A stretch of DNA of 64,000 nt, taken from Gemmatimonadota bacterium (GTDB taxonomy: Bacteria; Gemmatimonadota; Gemmatimonadetes; Longimicrobiales; Gaopeijiaceae). A model generated the notes under the pieces. It was not told where the DNA came from and did no database searches. It was given only the letters and a program-made list of their open reading frames with translations. Positions 27,859 through 37,565 of the stretch are shown one piece after another (the stretch's first letter is position 1; the number at the start of each line of letters is the position of its first letter). Location of the stretch: assembly GCA_022571515.1 (NCBI GenBank), contig JACZXQ010000006.1, positions 89,334 to 153,333 of the forward strand. The letters run 5' to 3'. The translations under genes were made by a program, and so were the position numbers.

Positions 27859-28583
27859 GCTTGGAACTCGACGTCCTCGCGATCTTCGCGCATCCGGACG
27901 ACGCCGAACTGCTCTGTGGTGGTGCCCTCCTCAAGAGCGCCCAGGTGGGAGAGCGCACTGGTGCTCTAGATCTGACGCGAGGTGAGCGAGCCACCCTTGG
28001 ATCACCCGAAGTCCGCGAGCAGGAAGCCCGGAGGGCGGCCGAGGTTCTGGGCTTGGCCGTACGCCGGAACGCGGGCCTCCCCGACTCAGCCATCGAGAAC
28101 ACGGTGGAGTCGCGAACCACGCTGGTCGAGATTCTACGAGAACTCCGGCCGCGCGTGGTCGTGACCCATGCGCGCGAAGGCCGCCACCGAGACCACCGAA
28201 TTGCCGCCCAACTGGTCTACGACGCCTGCTTCCTAGCCGGGCTCAAGGGCTTCCCCGCAGCGGGCGAGGCTCACAGGCCCGAGAAGTTGGTGCACGCCAT
28301 GACCTTCAGAGAGGACGTGGTGAAGCCCACCTTCGTGATCGATATCTCAGATCAAATGGAAGCCAAACTCGAGGCCCTGGCCTGCTATGACTCGCAGTTC
28401 GTGGAGGGATCAGTCCAAGCCGGTGAGGTGTTTCCGGGAGGCGGCCGGCCGCTGGCAGATCAGATCCGCGCGAAATGTGCGCACCACGGGTCGCTCATTC
28501 GTGTGGCGTATGGAGAGCCGTTCTGGACCCGTGAGACGGTCGAGATGGAGAGCCTTGGACAGCTCGAGGTCGCCACCTTCTGA
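27855..28583 (+). CDS. bshB1: Bacillithiol biosynthesis deacetylase BshB1
   Basis: 242 residues of the PIG-L/LmbE zinc deacetylase family. It removes acetyl from N-acetylglucosaminyl malate to give glucosaminyl malate in bacillithiol synthesis. Zinc-site motifs are visible: AHPDDAELLCGG near the N-terminus and GRHRDHR at about residue 110. The features LDLTRGERATLGSPEVREQE, NAGLPDS and HAMTFREDVVKPTFVIDI point to BshB1 rather than mycothiol or sugar-specific relatives. ATG 27855 overlaps the permease stop (ATGA). This indicates the organism uses bacillithiol as its low-molecular-weight thiol; bshA and bshC are not in the window. Confidence 0.93.
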   Translation: MSLELDVLAIFAHPDDAELLCGGALLKSAQVGERTGALDLTRGERATLGSPEVREQEARRAAEVLGLAVRRNAGLPDSAIENTVESRTTLVEILRELRPRVVVTHAREGRHRDHRIAAQLVYDACFLAGLKGFPAAGEAHRPEKLVHAMTFREDVVKPTFVIDISDQMEAKLEALACYDSQFVEGSVQAGEVFPGGGRPLADQIRAKCAHHGSLIRVAYGEPFWTRETVEMESLGQLEVATF

Positions 28584-28601
28584 CCACGGCCGACCCTACC
28601 G

Positions 28602-28940
28602 TCATCCTACCGCGCACGACACCTCGAGCAGAACCCTGCGCCAACTCGGCACCTCTGATCCGTGCACCTTGAGCGCACGCGCCGACGCGCCACCGCCCCG
28701 TAGGATCCAAGGCGCCAGCCAAGCGCCGATCTCGGGAGGCAGGTGCCCGATGGGATCACCTCCCGTGACGTGAACCCATACCTCCGGCTCTTCCTGGCCC
28801 GGGGGATCGGGTATGAGATACAAAGTGTCCCCCGCCCTCATGTGGTCGAGAAGTCGGTCCCGTCCGGCGAAGACTGTGCCATGCACCGTGGCCCTGAACC
28901 GGCGAGGGCAGCCCAGGGGGAGTGACGGAGGACCCTTCAT
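28602..28940 (-). CDS. Small HIRAN-domain protein
   Basis: 112 residues made almost entirely of a HIRAN-like beta domain: RATVHGTVFAGRDRLLDHM, GDTLYLIPDPPG and GDPIGHLPPEIGAWLAPWI match the pattern in which small residues precede GxLP-EIA-WLAP. HIRAN domains bind 3' DNA ends in HLTF/Rad5-type proteins, and single-domain bacterial versions are of unknown role. AGGAAAAG lies just upstream of the ATG. The gene converges on bshB1 with 18 bases between stops. Possibly linked to DNA repair; inference only. Confidence 0.72.
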   Translation of the reverse strand: MKGPPSLPLGCPRRFRATVHGTVFAGRDRLLDHMRAGDTLYLIPDPPGQEEPEVWVHVTGGDPIGHLPPEIGAWLAPWILRGGGASARALKVHGSEVPSWRRVLLEVSCAVG

Positions 28941-29054
28941 CGCTTTTCCTCATGCAGAGTGCAGTGAGCGGACGCTTTTGTCATATTAGGCACACTCGTC
29001 GGCCAACGAAATGGCCCCCCTGACATTCCGTGTGCGGTTGCGGGCAGCCTGACC

Positions 29055-30209
29055 ATGAAACCCATCTATCTCGACTACGCGGCAACGACTCCCGTCCGGG
29101 AGGAAGTGCGGAAAGCCATGGAGCCGCTCCTGTCGGATGAGTTCGGCAACCCGTCGAGCCGGCACCGTTGGGGCCGTGCCGCGACTGCCCGGCTGGAAGA
29201 GGCTCGTGAGCGCAGTGCCGCCGCCCTCGGGGTGGCCCCACCCGAGGTGTTGTTCATCCGCGGTGGGACCGAGAGCGACAACCTCGCCATCCTGGGGCGT
29301 GCCGCAGTGTGGAGCGCGCGCGGTGACGAGCCCCTCGTGGTGGTGTCGGCCATTGAGCATAGGGCAGTGCTGGAGGCCGCCGAAAGCGTGGCTCGCTCCG
29401 GCGGCGAATGCGTCGTCGTGGGCGTGGGGCGGGACGGCGCGCTCGACGAAGATGCCCTGCGCACCGCTCTCGAACGCCAGCCGGCCGTTGTCTCGATGAT
29501 GTGGGTCAACAACGAGGTGGGTCTGATGCTCCCCGTCGTCGAGGTCGCGGAGATGGCGCACGCGGCAGGCGTTGTGTTCCACACCGACGCCGTGCAGGCG
29601 GTGGGCAAGGTTCCCGTCCGCCTGGGAGATACGGAGATCGATCTGGCCACGGTCACGGGCCACAAGATCTACGGACCCAAGGGCACCGGGCTGCTTGTGG
29701 TCCGCCGCGGTACGGAGGTCGCTCCACGCGTCTTCGGAGGCGGCCAGGAACAGAGTCTCAGACCGGGCACCGAGGACGTGGCCGGCGCCGTTGGGATGTC
29801 GGTAGCGGTCGAGCTGGCTACCCGGGAGGCCGAGTTCGAGGCCAAGAGGCTGACCACCCTTCGCAGGCAGCTGGAGGAATCCCTTGTTGCCGAGCTGGGC
29901 TCGATTACGGTCCACGGGGCCGAAGCGAAGCGCGCTCCACACATCCTGAGCATCGGGATTCCCCAAGCGGACCAGGAGGTCATGCTGGCTGGCCTGGATC
30001 TGGAGGGCATTGCGGTCTCCGGGGGATCGGCCTGTGATTCCGGTGCGGTGGTGAAGAGTCACGTGTTGCTCGCCATGTACGGCGACGACGCCCGTGGCGC
30101 CACGGTTCGTTTCAGCCTCGGACACGGCACTACGGCCGACCACATCCACGCGGCGGCGGCCGCAACGGTCGCCGTGGTTCGCCGGGCTGAGGCTGCCGCA
30201 TCGCCATGA
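29055..30209 (+). CDS. Cysteine desulfurase (IscS/NifS type)
   Basis: 384 residues, class V aminotransferase fold. YLDYAATTPVREEV at the N-terminus, EFGNPSSRHRWGRAA, cofactor residues in FHTDAVQAVGK, the PLP lysine in VTGHKIYGPKGTG at about residue 202, and the persulfide-forming Cys in SGGSACDSGAVV at about residue 328. It extracts sulfur from L-cysteine. The stop overlaps the mnmA start (ATGA), so its main job is probably supplying sulfur for tRNA 2-thiouridine, though a role in Fe-S assembly is not excluded; no iscU or iscA is nearby. The 114-base region upstream is shared with the divergent HIRAN gene. Confidence 0.95.
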   Translation: MKPIYLDYAATTPVREEVRKAMEPLLSDEFGNPSSRHRWGRAATARLEEARERSAAALGVAPPEVLFIRGGTESDNLAILGRAAVWSARGDEPLVVVSAIEHRAVLEAAESVARSGGECVVVGVGRDGALDEDALRTALERQPAVVSMMWVNNEVGLMLPVVEVAEMAHAAGVVFHTDAVQAVGKVPVRLGDTEIDLATVTGHKIYGPKGTGLLVVRRGTEVAPRVFGGGQEQSLRPGTEDVAGAVGMSVAVELATREAEFEAKRLTTLRRQLEESLVAELGSITVHGAEAKRAPHILSIGIPQADQEVMLAGLDLEGIAVSGGSACDSGAVVKSHVLLAMYGDDARGATVRFSLGHGTTADHIHAAAAATVAVVRRAEAAASP

Positions 30210-31282
30210 CCGGGCGCATCCTGGTCGCCATGTCGGGCGGCGTCGACTCTTCGGTCGCGGCCGCCTTGCTCGTCGAGCAGGGCTACGACGTGGTGGGCGT
30301 AACCATGAAGACGTTCTGTTACTCGGAGAAGGCCGGTCCCTCCAAGACGTGCTGCGGCCTCGATGGGATCATGGACGCACAGCGGGTGGCCGGGACGTTG
30401 GGCATACCCCATTACGTGTTCGACGTGGAGGAGGCCTTCACAAGGGACGTCATCGACGACTTCGTGGAAGAGTACGCGAACGGCCGAACGCCGAACCCCT
30501 GCGTACGGTGCAACTCCAACACGAAGTTCAAGGATCTGCTGGCCCGCGGCCGTGTGCTGGGCTGCGACGGCATCGCCTCGGGACACTATGTGCGGATCGA
30601 GCACGGGAATGGGGCGTCCGCCCTCTTCAGGGGGGCCGACCACAACAAGGACCAATCCTACTTCCTGTGGGGCCTCCCCGGTGACATGCTGCCGCTGTTG
30701 CGATTCCCCCTTGGCGACCTGACGAAGTCCCAGGTACGGAGCCGTGCGCACGAACTGGGCCTGGCGACTGCGGACAAACCAGAGTCGCAGGAAATCTGCT
30801 TCGTGCCTACGGGCGACTACCGCGACCTACTCGAAAAGCGACTCGCCCCTACCCACCCAGCTCTCGAGCCAGGGCCGATCGTGGACCTGGACGGCCGTGT
30901 GCTCGGCCAACACAACGGCTACGCGGGCTACACCATCGGCCAACGCAAGCGCCTGGGCGGTGGGTTTCCCGAACCGATGTTCGTGGTCGCCGTTCACGCC
31001 GATACCCGTGAGGTGGTGGTCGGCCCCAGCGGCGCCTGCTTCTCCGACGGGGTCGATGTGGGCGAGTTGAACTGGCACGGGGCTGCGCCGGGAGAAGGCC
31101 GCGAGATCCAGGTGCAGATCCGGTATCGTGCCAAACCAGTGAGTGCAACGGTGGTAAGGTGCGGCGATCCGCTTCGATTGATGTTCGCGGAGCCGCAGCG
31201 GGCCGTGACACCAGGTCAGTCGGCGGTGGTCTACGAGCGTGAGCGTCTCTTGGGCGGAGGAAGAATCCTCGTTAGTGTCTGA
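30206..31282 (+). CDS. mnmA: tRNA-specific 2-thiouridylase MnmA
   Basis: 358 residues. The PP-loop [13 protein letters not shown] near residue 10 binds ATP. The catalytic Cys pair is in TPNPCVRCN (about residue 98) and in [12 protein letters not shown] (about residue 198). The C-terminal beta-barrel domain includes [20 protein letters not shown]. It installs sulfur at C2 of the wobble uridine in tRNA-Lys, -Glu and -Gln. It overlaps the desulfurase gene at 4 bases and converges on dnaJ with an 11-base 3' overlap. Confidence 0.97.
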   Translation: MTGRILVAMSGGVDSSVAAALLVEQGYDVVGVTMKTFCYSEKAGPSKTCCGLDGIMDAQRVAGTLGIPHYVFDVEEAFTRDVIDDFVEEYANGRTPNPCVRCNSNTKFKDLLARGRVLGCDGIASGHYVRIEHGNGASALFRGADHNKDQSYFLWGLPGDMLPLLRFPLGDLTKSQVRSRAHELGLATADKPESQEICFVPTGDYRDLLEKRLAPTHPALEPGPIVDLDGRVLGQHNGYAGYTIGQRKRLGGGFPEPMFVVAVHADTREVVVGPSGACFSDGVDVGELNWHGAAPGEGREIQVQIRYRAKPVSATVVRCGDPLRLMFAEPQRAVTPGQSAVVYERERLLGGGRILVSV

Positions 31283-32393
31283 GCCCCGAGGCGCTACCGA
31301 ACTCTTCCATCATCTTCTGCTCTTCCTCGCTCAGTTTGTCGGGGATGGTCACTTCCACTTCGACGTATTGGTCCCCCATACGGCCGTCACGACGCACACC
31401 CTGGCCGCGGATCCTGAACTTCGTGCCGCTTTGGGTTCCGGGCGGCACCTTCAGATGCACCTTCTTCCCGCCCACCGTGTTGACAGCCATGGTCGAACCC
31501 AGCGTCGCCTGAACGATGTTGATCGGGACCGTGACGTGGATGTCGAGACCTTTCCGGCGGAAGAAACCGTGGGGCTTGACCTTGAACGTGATGAGGAGGT
31601 CGCCAGGCTTTCCTCCATGACTTCCCCGCTCTCCCTGGCCCGACAGTCGGACCTTCGAGCCGCTGTCGACTCCGGCAGGGACACCCACCTGAATCCTCCG
31701 AGTCTGCCGAATGGTCCCGCTACCTTTGCATGGCTTACAGAAATCCTTGGGAAGTTCGCCACGGCCAAAACACGCTGGGCATGGACGGTTCACCGCGAAT
31801 CCCCCCTGGCCGAAGCTGACCGTGCCGGAGCCCTTGCACTCCGTGCAGCGGCTCATGTCCGTGCCGCGGGCCGCGCCGGACCCGTTGCAGGTGGCGCATT
31901 CTTCCGTGATGGACACGTCGATGGAGATCTTGCCGCCCCTCACCGCCGTCTTGAATGGAATCTCGACGACGTATTCGACATTGTCGCCCTTTGCCGGACC
32001 TCTCTTTTTCTTCCCGGCTTCCGGTCTCTTCCCGCGGTCGAAGATCGACGAAAAGATGTCGCCGAGGCCGCCGAGGCCGCCCAGGTCGGAGAGATCCTCG
32101 AAGGAAAAGCCCCCAGCCCCTGGCGTGGGCGATCCACCCGACGACGGCCGGCGGCCGAAGCCTAGCGACGCCAAGCGACGCATGTTGTCGTACTTCTTGC
32201 GCTTCTCCGGGTCGGAGAGCACTCCATAGCCCTCACCGATCGCCTTGAAGCGATCCACAGCCTTGGGGTCTCCCGGGTTTTTGTCCGGATGGTACTTCTT
32301 GGCCAGCTTCCGGTAGGCCTCCTTGAGTTCGTCCTGTGAGGCCGACTCGGATACGCCGAGAATCTTGTAGAAATCCTTCGTTGGGCTGCGCAT
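31272..32393 (-). CDS. dnaJ: Chaperone protein DnaJ
   Basis: 373 residues. J domain at 1-70 with the HPD motif ([12 protein letters not shown]), a G/F-rich region ([18 protein letters not shown]), four zinc-finger repeats ([32 protein letters not shown]), and the C-terminal substrate-binding domains. Stimulates DnaK ATPase. Its ATG overlaps the grpE stop (TGATG), so grpE-dnaJ is a coupled pair; dnaK and hrcA are not in the window. The G/F region is followed by an acidic and lysine-rich insert ([20 protein letters not shown]). Confidence 0.97.
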   Translation of the reverse strand: MRSPTKDFYKILGVSESASQDELKEAYRKLAKKYHPDKNPGDPKAVDRFKAIGEGYGVLSDPEKRKKYDNMRRLASLGFGRRPSSGGSPTPGAGGFSFEDLSDLGGLGGLGDIFSSIFDRGKRPEAGKKKRGPAKGDNVEYVVEIPFKTAVRGGKISIDVSITEECATCNGSGAARGTDMSRCTECKGSGTVSFGQGGFAVNRPCPACFGRGELPKDFCKPCKGSGTIRQTRRIQVGVPAGVDSGSKVRLSGQGERGSHGGKPGDLLITFKVKPHGFFRRKGLDIHVTVPINIVQATLGSTMAVNTVGGKKVHLKVPPGTQSGTKFRIRGQGVRRDGRMGDQYVEVEVTIPDKLSEEEQKMMEEFGSASGLRH

Positions 32394-33061
32394 CAGCCGA
32401 ACTTCTTCACACTCACTCCGGAGGGACGAACGAGGTGCCCTTTCAGCATGTATCCCTTCTGTATCACATCCTGCACCATGTCGTCTTCTTCCTCCGACTC
32501 GGCCGGAACCCGCATCATGGCCGCCATGGTGTTCGGGTCGAACTTCTCTCCGACCGGATCCAGCACGTCGACGCCGGCGGCCTCGAGCGCCTGGCGGAAC
32601 TTGCGCTCGACTAGGTCCACTCCCTCGACCAGGGCCTCCACCGTCGTGGCGTCCGGCTGCCATGCACCCACACGCTGCAGGTCGTCCAGAGCGTCTACGA
32701 ACTGGCGCACCATGTCTGCCTGAGCTCGAGACCACATGTCCAACCGCTCGCCTTCCGCGCGGCGTTTGTAGTTGGTGAACTCCGCCGCAAGCCGGAGATG
32801 CCGATCGTTGAGTTCGTCGAGCTCCTCCTGGAGGTCGGGTGTAGGCGCCGCACCGTCAGCCTCCTCCACTGTTACTTCTCCATCCTGACCGGAGGGCGCT
32901 GATCCGCCCGTACCGGCGTCATCCATGCCGGCTACGAGCTCCGGCGTGGCAGCCCCCGGATCGCCAGCGGCCTGTTCCTCGATCTCGGCGGCGTCCTCCG
33001 TAACCTCGGTGTTCGCGGCCTCGATCATCTCGTCCGTTGATGGCCTGGTTTTTTTCGTCAT
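32393..33061 (-). CDS. grpE: Nucleotide exchange factor GrpE
   Basis: 222 residues. A long acidic, disordered N-terminal extension (residues 1-80) is followed by the coiled coil ([20 protein letters not shown]) and the conserved [10 protein letters not shown] and [23 protein letters not shown] segments, ending in the beta-wing domain. Drives ADP release from DnaK. The ATG at 33061 with AGGGA just upstream is preferred; an in-frame TTG at 33100 would add 13 residues. Stop and dnaJ start overlap. Confidence 0.96.
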   Translation of the reverse strand: MTKKTRPSTDEMIEAANTEVTEDAAEIEEQAAGDPGAATPELVAGMDDAGTGGSAPSGQDGEVTVEEADGAAPTPDLQEELDELNDRHLRLAAEFTNYKRRAEGERLDMWSRAQADMVRQFVDALDDLQRVGAWQPDATTVEALVEGVDLVERKFRQALEAAGVDVLDPVGEKFDPNTMAAMMRVPAESEEEDDMVQDVIQKGYMLKGHLVRPSGVSVKKFG

Positions 33062-33132
33062 TCGTCCCTGTGCGCTCAATTCGGTTGATTCACGATTCAA
33101 ACAGCAAATGTATTCATATGAGAGACCGTTTC

Positions 33133-33963
33133 CTACCGTACCAGCTCTCGGTCGATCCAGTCGCCGGCGGCCAGAAATACGTCTCCCCGCTCGGGCTCGT
33201 TATGAGGTTCGTGGAGGAGCCCCGGTAACGGCACCACCGTCGCCCTCCCATTCTGGATCGTCTCCGCGAAAGCCATCGTGACGGAAGGCACCACCAGCGG
33301 ATCTGCCTGGGGCACCAAAAATAACGCCGGCGTGTCGAACAGGTGCGCATTCGCCAGGGCCCTCTTCTGCTCCTCGAGTACGACGTGGTAAAGACGCGGA
33401 GAGATTCGATCGTGCACCAATCGATCCTCCCTGTAGGCCCGGAGTCGGTCGGCATCGCGCATGAGCGCCTCGGGCGCCATTCCCGTCGACAGCGCAAGCC
33501 ACGGTGCGACCCTGTCCAGTATACGTGCCAGGAGACGCTTCCATTCTGGCACAGGTGCTCGTGTGGCCAACCAAGGCGACGTAATCACAGCTCCCCGAAC
33601 ATCGCCAGGGTCGCCTTGAAGGTGTCGAATCACCAGGAGCCCGCCCATCGAATGGCCCCAAAGGAACACGGGTAGCCGCCCGCTCACGGAGCGAGCCTCC
33701 TTAATGGCCCGTCCCAGGTCCTCGCGAAGCTGGCCGAAGGAGGGGGCGTGTCCCCGGATGCCCTGCGAGCGACCGTGCCCCCGCTGATCGAACCCGAACA
33801 CGGTAAACCCTCGCGCCACCAACGACTCGGCCACCAGATCGTAGCGTCCGGCGTGATCGCCGAGACCGTGGACGATCACGACCAGGGCGACGGCCTCCTC
33901 GGCCTCCCATAGACGCCATGCCAGCCGTTTGGCGCCCACGCCCTCGAAGGTGCCTTCGGTCAT
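33133..33963 (-). CDS. Alpha/beta hydrolase, monoacylglycerol-lipase-like
   Basis: 276 residues, serine hydrolase. Oxyanion-hole segment VHGLGDHAGRYD, nucleophile elbow WGHSMGG (Ser at about residue 113), catalytic Asp in VPQADPLV and His in LLHEPHNEPER. FGFDQRGHGRSQGIRGH is typical of the monoglyceride lipase/lysophospholipase (PldB) group. No signal peptide, so cytoplasmic. It begins just after the cinA stop (4-base gap), in an operon with pgsA and cinA; lipid ester hydrolysis would fit the pgsA neighbour. Substrate not determined. Confidence 0.9.
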   Translation of the reverse strand: MTEGTFEGVGAKRLAWRLWEAEEAVALVVIVHGLGDHAGRYDLVAESLVARGFTVFGFDQRGHGRSQGIRGHAPSFGQLREDLGRAIKEARSVSGRLPVFLWGHSMGGLLVIRHLQGDPGDVRGAVITSPWLATRAPVPEWKRLLARILDRVAPWLALSTGMAPEALMRDADRLRAYREDRLVHDRISPRLYHVVLEEQKRALANAHLFDTPALFLVPQADPLVVPSVTMAFAETIQNGRATVVPLPGLLHEPHNEPERGDVFLAAGDWIDRELVR

Positions 33964-33967
33964 GGCT

Positions 33968-35233
33968 TCATCCGGCCTCCAACATCCGAAGCAAGAGGGC
34001 CATCGTAGCCTGAGCCGCCCTCTCGCGTATTCCGGTACGATCCCCCTTGAAGCGTTCCCGGCGCACCTCGCAGCGACCGTCGAAATATGCTGCGAAACAT
34101 ACCGTGCCTACCGGCTTCTGGTCGGAGCCTCCACCCGGCCCCGCGATACCGGTCACGCCCAGACCCGCATCCGCACCCATGGTCTGCGCGACGCCGCGCG
34201 CCATGGCAGCCGCGACGTCCTCCGAAACGACGCCGTGAGCCTCAATGTCCTCCCGAGACACACCCAAGACGTCGGTTTTGATGCGATCGTCGTAGGCCAC
34301 CAACCCTCCCACAAAGTACTTGGAGGCGCCAGGAAGGTCGGTCAACCGCTTCGCGATCAAACCGCCGGTGCAGCTCTCGGCCACCGCCAAGGTCCGCGAT
34401 GCGGCCACCAGGGCGCTGCCGAGCGCATCCGCCAGGTCACGCCGGTCGGAGTAGTACCGGTACTCCCTCACCGCCGGTTCCAGCGCTTCTTCGATCGAAT
34501 CCAACCAACGGGCCGCCTCGGCGTTGTCCACTCCCCGAGCCGTGAGCCGGAGTTCCACTCCACCCAGCCCGGGTAGGTAAGCCAGGGCGACCGGACCCAT
34601 GTCCTGGGGCAGGGCTGACTCGACCATCTCCGCCAGAACGGATTCCGGAACCCCGGTCGTGTGAATGCGGCGATGGTGGAGAGGGCGGAGCCGGCCTGCA
34701 AAACGCTGCGACAGAAGAGGCACCACCTGCTCCTCGACGAGGCGAACCAGTTCACCCGGCACACCTGGAAGAAGGATCACCAGCGATCCCTCGACCTCCA
34801 CAGCCTGGCCTGGCGCTGTTCCCAGGGAGTTCGGCAGGATTCGTGCGCCCTCCAGAACCTGGGCTTGGGACACGTTTCGCTCCGGCAACAGCTCATAGCC
34901 ACGGGATCGAAAGCGATCTTCGAGTCCGGCCAGGAGGTCTCGGTCCACCCGAAGCGCGGCGCCCGTCAAGTCAGCCAGGGCCTCGCGGGTACGATCGTCC
35001 GGAGTGGGCCCAAGGCCTCCCGTGACCAGCACGACTTCGGCTAAAGCGGCGGCCCTCACCACCGCCGCCGCGATGTCAGCCTTGGCATCTGGAATCGTCC
35101 AACCGCGACAGACCGGCACCCCGAGATCCGCTAGCCGCCGTCCAAGCCAAGCGCTATTGGTATCGATCGTGTCGCCAAGGAGAAGCTCGTCGCCGATCGC
35201 GACGATGGCCGCCGCCGGGACGGAGGCTCCCAA
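33968..35233 (-). CDS. cinA: CinA family protein (competence/damage-inducible; NMN deamidase-type)
   Basis: 421 residues. N-terminal MoaB/MogA-like domain (AIVAIGDELLLGDTIDTNSA, VLVTGGLGPTPDDRTREAL) and C-terminal CinA domain (LAVAESCTGGLIAKRLTDLP, GVTGIAGPGGGSDQKPVGTV). The C-terminal domain of relatives deamidates nicotinamide mononucleotide in pyridine nucleotide recycling; the N-terminal domain has ADP-ribose pyrophosphatase activity in some. The start is TTG 35233, three bases after the pgsA stop. The Ser and Lys/Thr of the deamidase site appear intact. Confidence 0.94.
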   Translation of the reverse strand: MGASVPAAAIVAIGDELLLGDTIDTNSAWLGRRLADLGVPVCRGWTIPDAKADIAAAVVRAAALAEVVLVTGGLGPTPDDRTREALADLTGAALRVDRDLLAGLEDRFRSRGYELLPERNVSQAQVLEGARILPNSLGTAPGQAVEVEGSLVILLPGVPGELVRLVEEQVVPLLSQRFAGRLRPLHHRRIHTTGVPESVLAEMVESALPQDMGPVALAYLPGLGGVELRLTARGVDNAEAARWLDSIEEALEPAVREYRYYSDRRDLADALGSALVAASRTLAVAESCTGGLIAKRLTDLPGASKYFVGGLVAYDDRIKTDVLGVSREDIEAHGVVSEDVAAAMARGVAQTMGADAGLGVTGIAGPGGGSDQKPVGTVCFAAYFDGRCEVRRERFKGDRTGIRERAAQATMALLLRMLEAG

Positions 35234-35236
35234 GGC

Positions 35237-35881
35237 TCAGTCCCGCACGCCGATGAGCGCCCGGTAGCTCCAAAAGTAGTCGATCATCGAGTACACGGTC
35301 AGGATAATCGCCATGCTCAGCGTCAGTCCGATCCAGGTCGCGTGTACGGCCGTGAAGGCTCGCCAAGGTACCGAGTTCCAGCCGACATCACGCGCCATGC
35401 CCTGGAGCGGATACCAGACCAGCAAGCCGCCCGAAAACAGGTTCTGCACGAGGGTCTTGTACTTGCCCGATGCGCCGGCTGCGATCACGACCTCCCGCCT
35501 CACGGCCCACTGCCGGAACAGTGTCACCACCAGTTCCCGCCCCAGAACCACGATCATGACCCAAAGAGGAAGCACGGTCCACCACGGGATCAGCCCGGCG
35601 GGCCCCGGCCTGTGCGAGATTATGTAGAACGGCACGAAAGTCGAGACTAGCAGCAGCTTGTCGGCCAGCGGGTCGAGCAGCTTCCCGACGTCAGTGACCA
35701 GGCCATGTTTGCGGGCAACATACCCGTCCCAGAGATCACTGAAGGCCGCAGCAAGGAAGAGCACGAACGCGGCAATCTGGGATCCGAAAGCCGGCGCCAG
35801 CGCCAAGAGAAAGATTGCCGGGCAAGCAGCAATCCTGCCGATGGTGATGGTGTTGGGGAGGTTGAGGTGGCTCCCGGCCAT
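35237..35881 (-). CDS. pgsA: CDP-diacylglycerol-glycerol-3-phosphate 3-phosphatidyltransferase
   Basis: 214 residues, integral membrane CDP-alcohol phosphatidyltransferase. The diagnostic DG-AR-G-D-D pattern is visible in SDLWDGYVARKHGLVTDVGK followed by LLDPLADK, and NLPNTITIGRIAACPAIFLL is the usual first helix. It makes phosphatidylglycerol phosphate, the precursor of PG and cardiolipin. It starts 10 bases after the mglA stop and is followed after three bases by cinA, a conserved pgsA-cinA arrangement. Confidence 0.95.
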   Translation of the reverse strand: MAGSHLNLPNTITIGRIAACPAIFLLALAPAFGSQIAAFVLFLAAAFSDLWDGYVARKHGLVTDVGKLLDPLADKLLLVSTFVPFYIISHRPGPAGLIPWWTVLPLWVMIVVLGRELVVTLFRQWAVRREVVIAAGASGKYKTLVQNLFSGGLLVWYPLQGMARDVGWNSVPWRAFTAVHATWIGLTLSMAIILTVYSMIDYFWSYRALIGVRD

Positions 35882-35891
35882 AGCCCAGGCC

Positions 35892-36470
35892 TCAGCTAAG
35901 CGACTGGACGACCAACTTGCTCACCGAGCCGAGCGTCTCGAACACCCCTTTGCCCTCGATCGCAACACTCTCGAAATCGGGCACGCCGGCAGGATTGAGC
36001 TGCGCCCTGAGCTCCTCGACCGTCAACGTGTTCGACAGATCTCGTTTGTTGTACTGGATCGCGAACGGTATCTGGGTGAGGTCGTAGCCGTAGGATTCCA
36101 GGTTCTCATAGAGGTTGTGCATGGCCTCCACGTTCGCCTCCATCCGTTCAGCCTGCGAGTCCGAGACGAAAATCACGCCGTCGACGCCTTTCAGAATGAG
36201 TTTCCGACTCGCGTTGTAATACACCTGTCCGGGAACGGTGTACAGGTGGAAGCGGGTCTTGAACCCCCTCACCTCACCCAGGTCGATAGGAAGGAAGTCG
36301 AAGAACAGCGTCCGTTCGGTTTCTGTGGCGAGTGAGATCATCTTCCCCTTGGTGTCCGGATTCACCCGCGAGTAGATATACTCCAAGTTGGTGGTCTTGC
36401 CACCGAGTCCGGTACCGTAATAGACGATCTTGCAGTTGATCTCCCGGCTGGCGTAGTTGATCATCGACAT
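35892..36470 (-). CDS. mglA: MglA-like small Ras-superfamily GTPase
   Basis: 192 residues. P-loop [17 protein letters not shown], switch II area [16 protein letters not shown] (the TVPGQ replaces the usual DTAGQ, as in MglA), and the guanine-specificity motif NKRDL. MglA is the polarity switch for motility in Myxococcus and occurs widely in non-gliding bacteria. The partner GAP MglB (a Roadblock protein) is usually adjacent, but neither neighbour here is a Roadblock protein. The start is ATG 36470 or 36464. The 192 bases upstream to the next gene hold no feature I can name. Confidence 0.95.
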   Translation of the reverse strand: MSMINYASREINCKIVYYGTGLGGKTTNLEYIYSRVNPDTKGKMISLATETERTLFFDFLPIDLGEVRGFKTRFHLYTVPGQVYYNASRKLILKGVDGVIFVSDSQAERMEANVEAMHNLYENLESYGYDLTQIPFAIQYNKRDLSNTLTVEELRAQLNPAGVPDFESVAIEGKGVFETLGSVSKLVVQSLS

Positions 36471-36662
36471 GATCGCTTACGCTCCTACCCGGGGGGCCCT
36501 ACGGACCGGACTATGAGAACTATCTGTCACTATCTCTTGCCCTCTCCTGTTTGGCTTAGGCACAGCATTCGACCGCTGACGGTGGGCGGTCACGGTTATG
36601 GGAATCCTCATCCCCTTGAGGACAAGGAGCCTAAGGTCGGTTCCTCGGTGAAGATAGGCAAG

Positions 36663-36953
36663 TTAGCTAGTGCGCGCTGCGTCCTGTTCCATGCGACCAA
36701 TGATGGCGGCCGCCCGATTCCGCAAACTCCGGCGGGACTCCCAGGCGACAAAGTCCTTCAAGAGGTTGATGTTGTCCACACTGGCGTCGGCACGAGCCAT
36801 GTGCCCGAGTGCCGCGAGCCGCCGAAAGAATCGGGGGCTGAACAGATCCCTGCGGTGGCGGGTCATCTGATCCCGTATTATCAACGCGGCCACCGCCCCG
36901 GCCGCTGCGGCAGTGAGCATCGCGAGCGAGGTTCGCCGCAATCTGTCATCCAT
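36663..36953 (-). CDS. Small single-pass membrane protein of unknown function
   Basis: 96 residues starting MDDRLRRTSLAMLTAAAAGA, with one transmembrane segment (about residues 9-27) and a basic cytoplasmic or periplasmic helical tail (RFFRRLAALGHM, NLLKDFVAWESRRSLRNRA). I do not recognise a family. The start at 36953 lies 4 bases after the recR stop, so it belongs to the dnaX-ybaB-recR transcript. Confidence 0.7.
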   Translation of the reverse strand: MDDRLRRTSLAMLTAAAAGAVAALIIRDQMTRHRRDLFSPRFFRRLAALGHMARADASVDNINLLKDFVAWESRRSLRNRAAAIIGRMEQDAARTS

Positions 36954-36957
36954 GGGG

Positions 36958-37545
36958 CTACATCTCCCGACGACCCGCCAATGCTTCGGCGATCGTCGTA
37001 CCGTCGACGTATTCCAGGTCACTCCCTACCGGAATGCCGCGGGCGAGCCGCGTGACCTTGACCCCGAGCGGGCGTATCGTATTCTCGAGGTATACCGCGG
37101 TCGCTTCCCCCTCGACCGAAGCGTTGGTCGCCACGATGACCTCGCTTATGGCATCGGAGCCTACTCGGTCCAGCAGACGCGGGATGCTCAACTCTTCAGG
37201 ACCCACTCCGTCGAGAGGGGACAGCCTTCCCCCCAAGACGTGAAACACACCTCTGAACTGACCGGTCCTCTCAATGGCACCGACGTCGTATGCCTCCTCG
37301 ACGACGCACAGCAGAGAGGTGTCACGGCCCGGGTTTGAGCAGATCTCGCACAGGTCGGACTCGGCGAAATTCCCACAGCGCTCGCACGGTCGGATAGTGT
37401 CGGCTACTTCACGAATGGAACCAGACAGGCGAAGGGCCTCTTCCTTGGGGCGCTTCATCAGGTGGAAGACTAGGCGAATGGCGGTCTTTCGCCCGATTCC
37501 GGGGAGCCGGGCAAAATCCTCCGCCAGCCTATCGATGGCCGACAT
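36958..37545 (-). CDS. recR: Recombination mediator protein RecR
   Basis: 195 residues. Helix-hairpin-helix LPGIGRKTAIRLVFHLM at the N-terminus, the zinc finger CERCGNFAESDLCEIC, and a TOPRIM domain (LLCVVEEAYDVGAIE, FHVLGGRLSPLDGVGPEEL). RecR works with RecF/RecO to load RecA on gapped DNA. The dnaX-ybaB-recR order is conserved across bacteria. Confidence 0.98.
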   Translation of the reverse strand: MSAIDRLAEDFARLPGIGRKTAIRLVFHLMKRPKEEALRLSGSIREVADTIRPCERCGNFAESDLCEICSNPGRDTSLLCVVEEAYDVGAIERTGQFRGVFHVLGGRLSPLDGVGPEELSIPRLLDRVGSDAISEVIVATNASVEGEATAVYLENTIRPLGVKVTRLARGIPVGSDLEYVDGTTIAEALAGRREM

Positions 37546-37565
37546 GCGGGTCGCTATCGCAGCCG

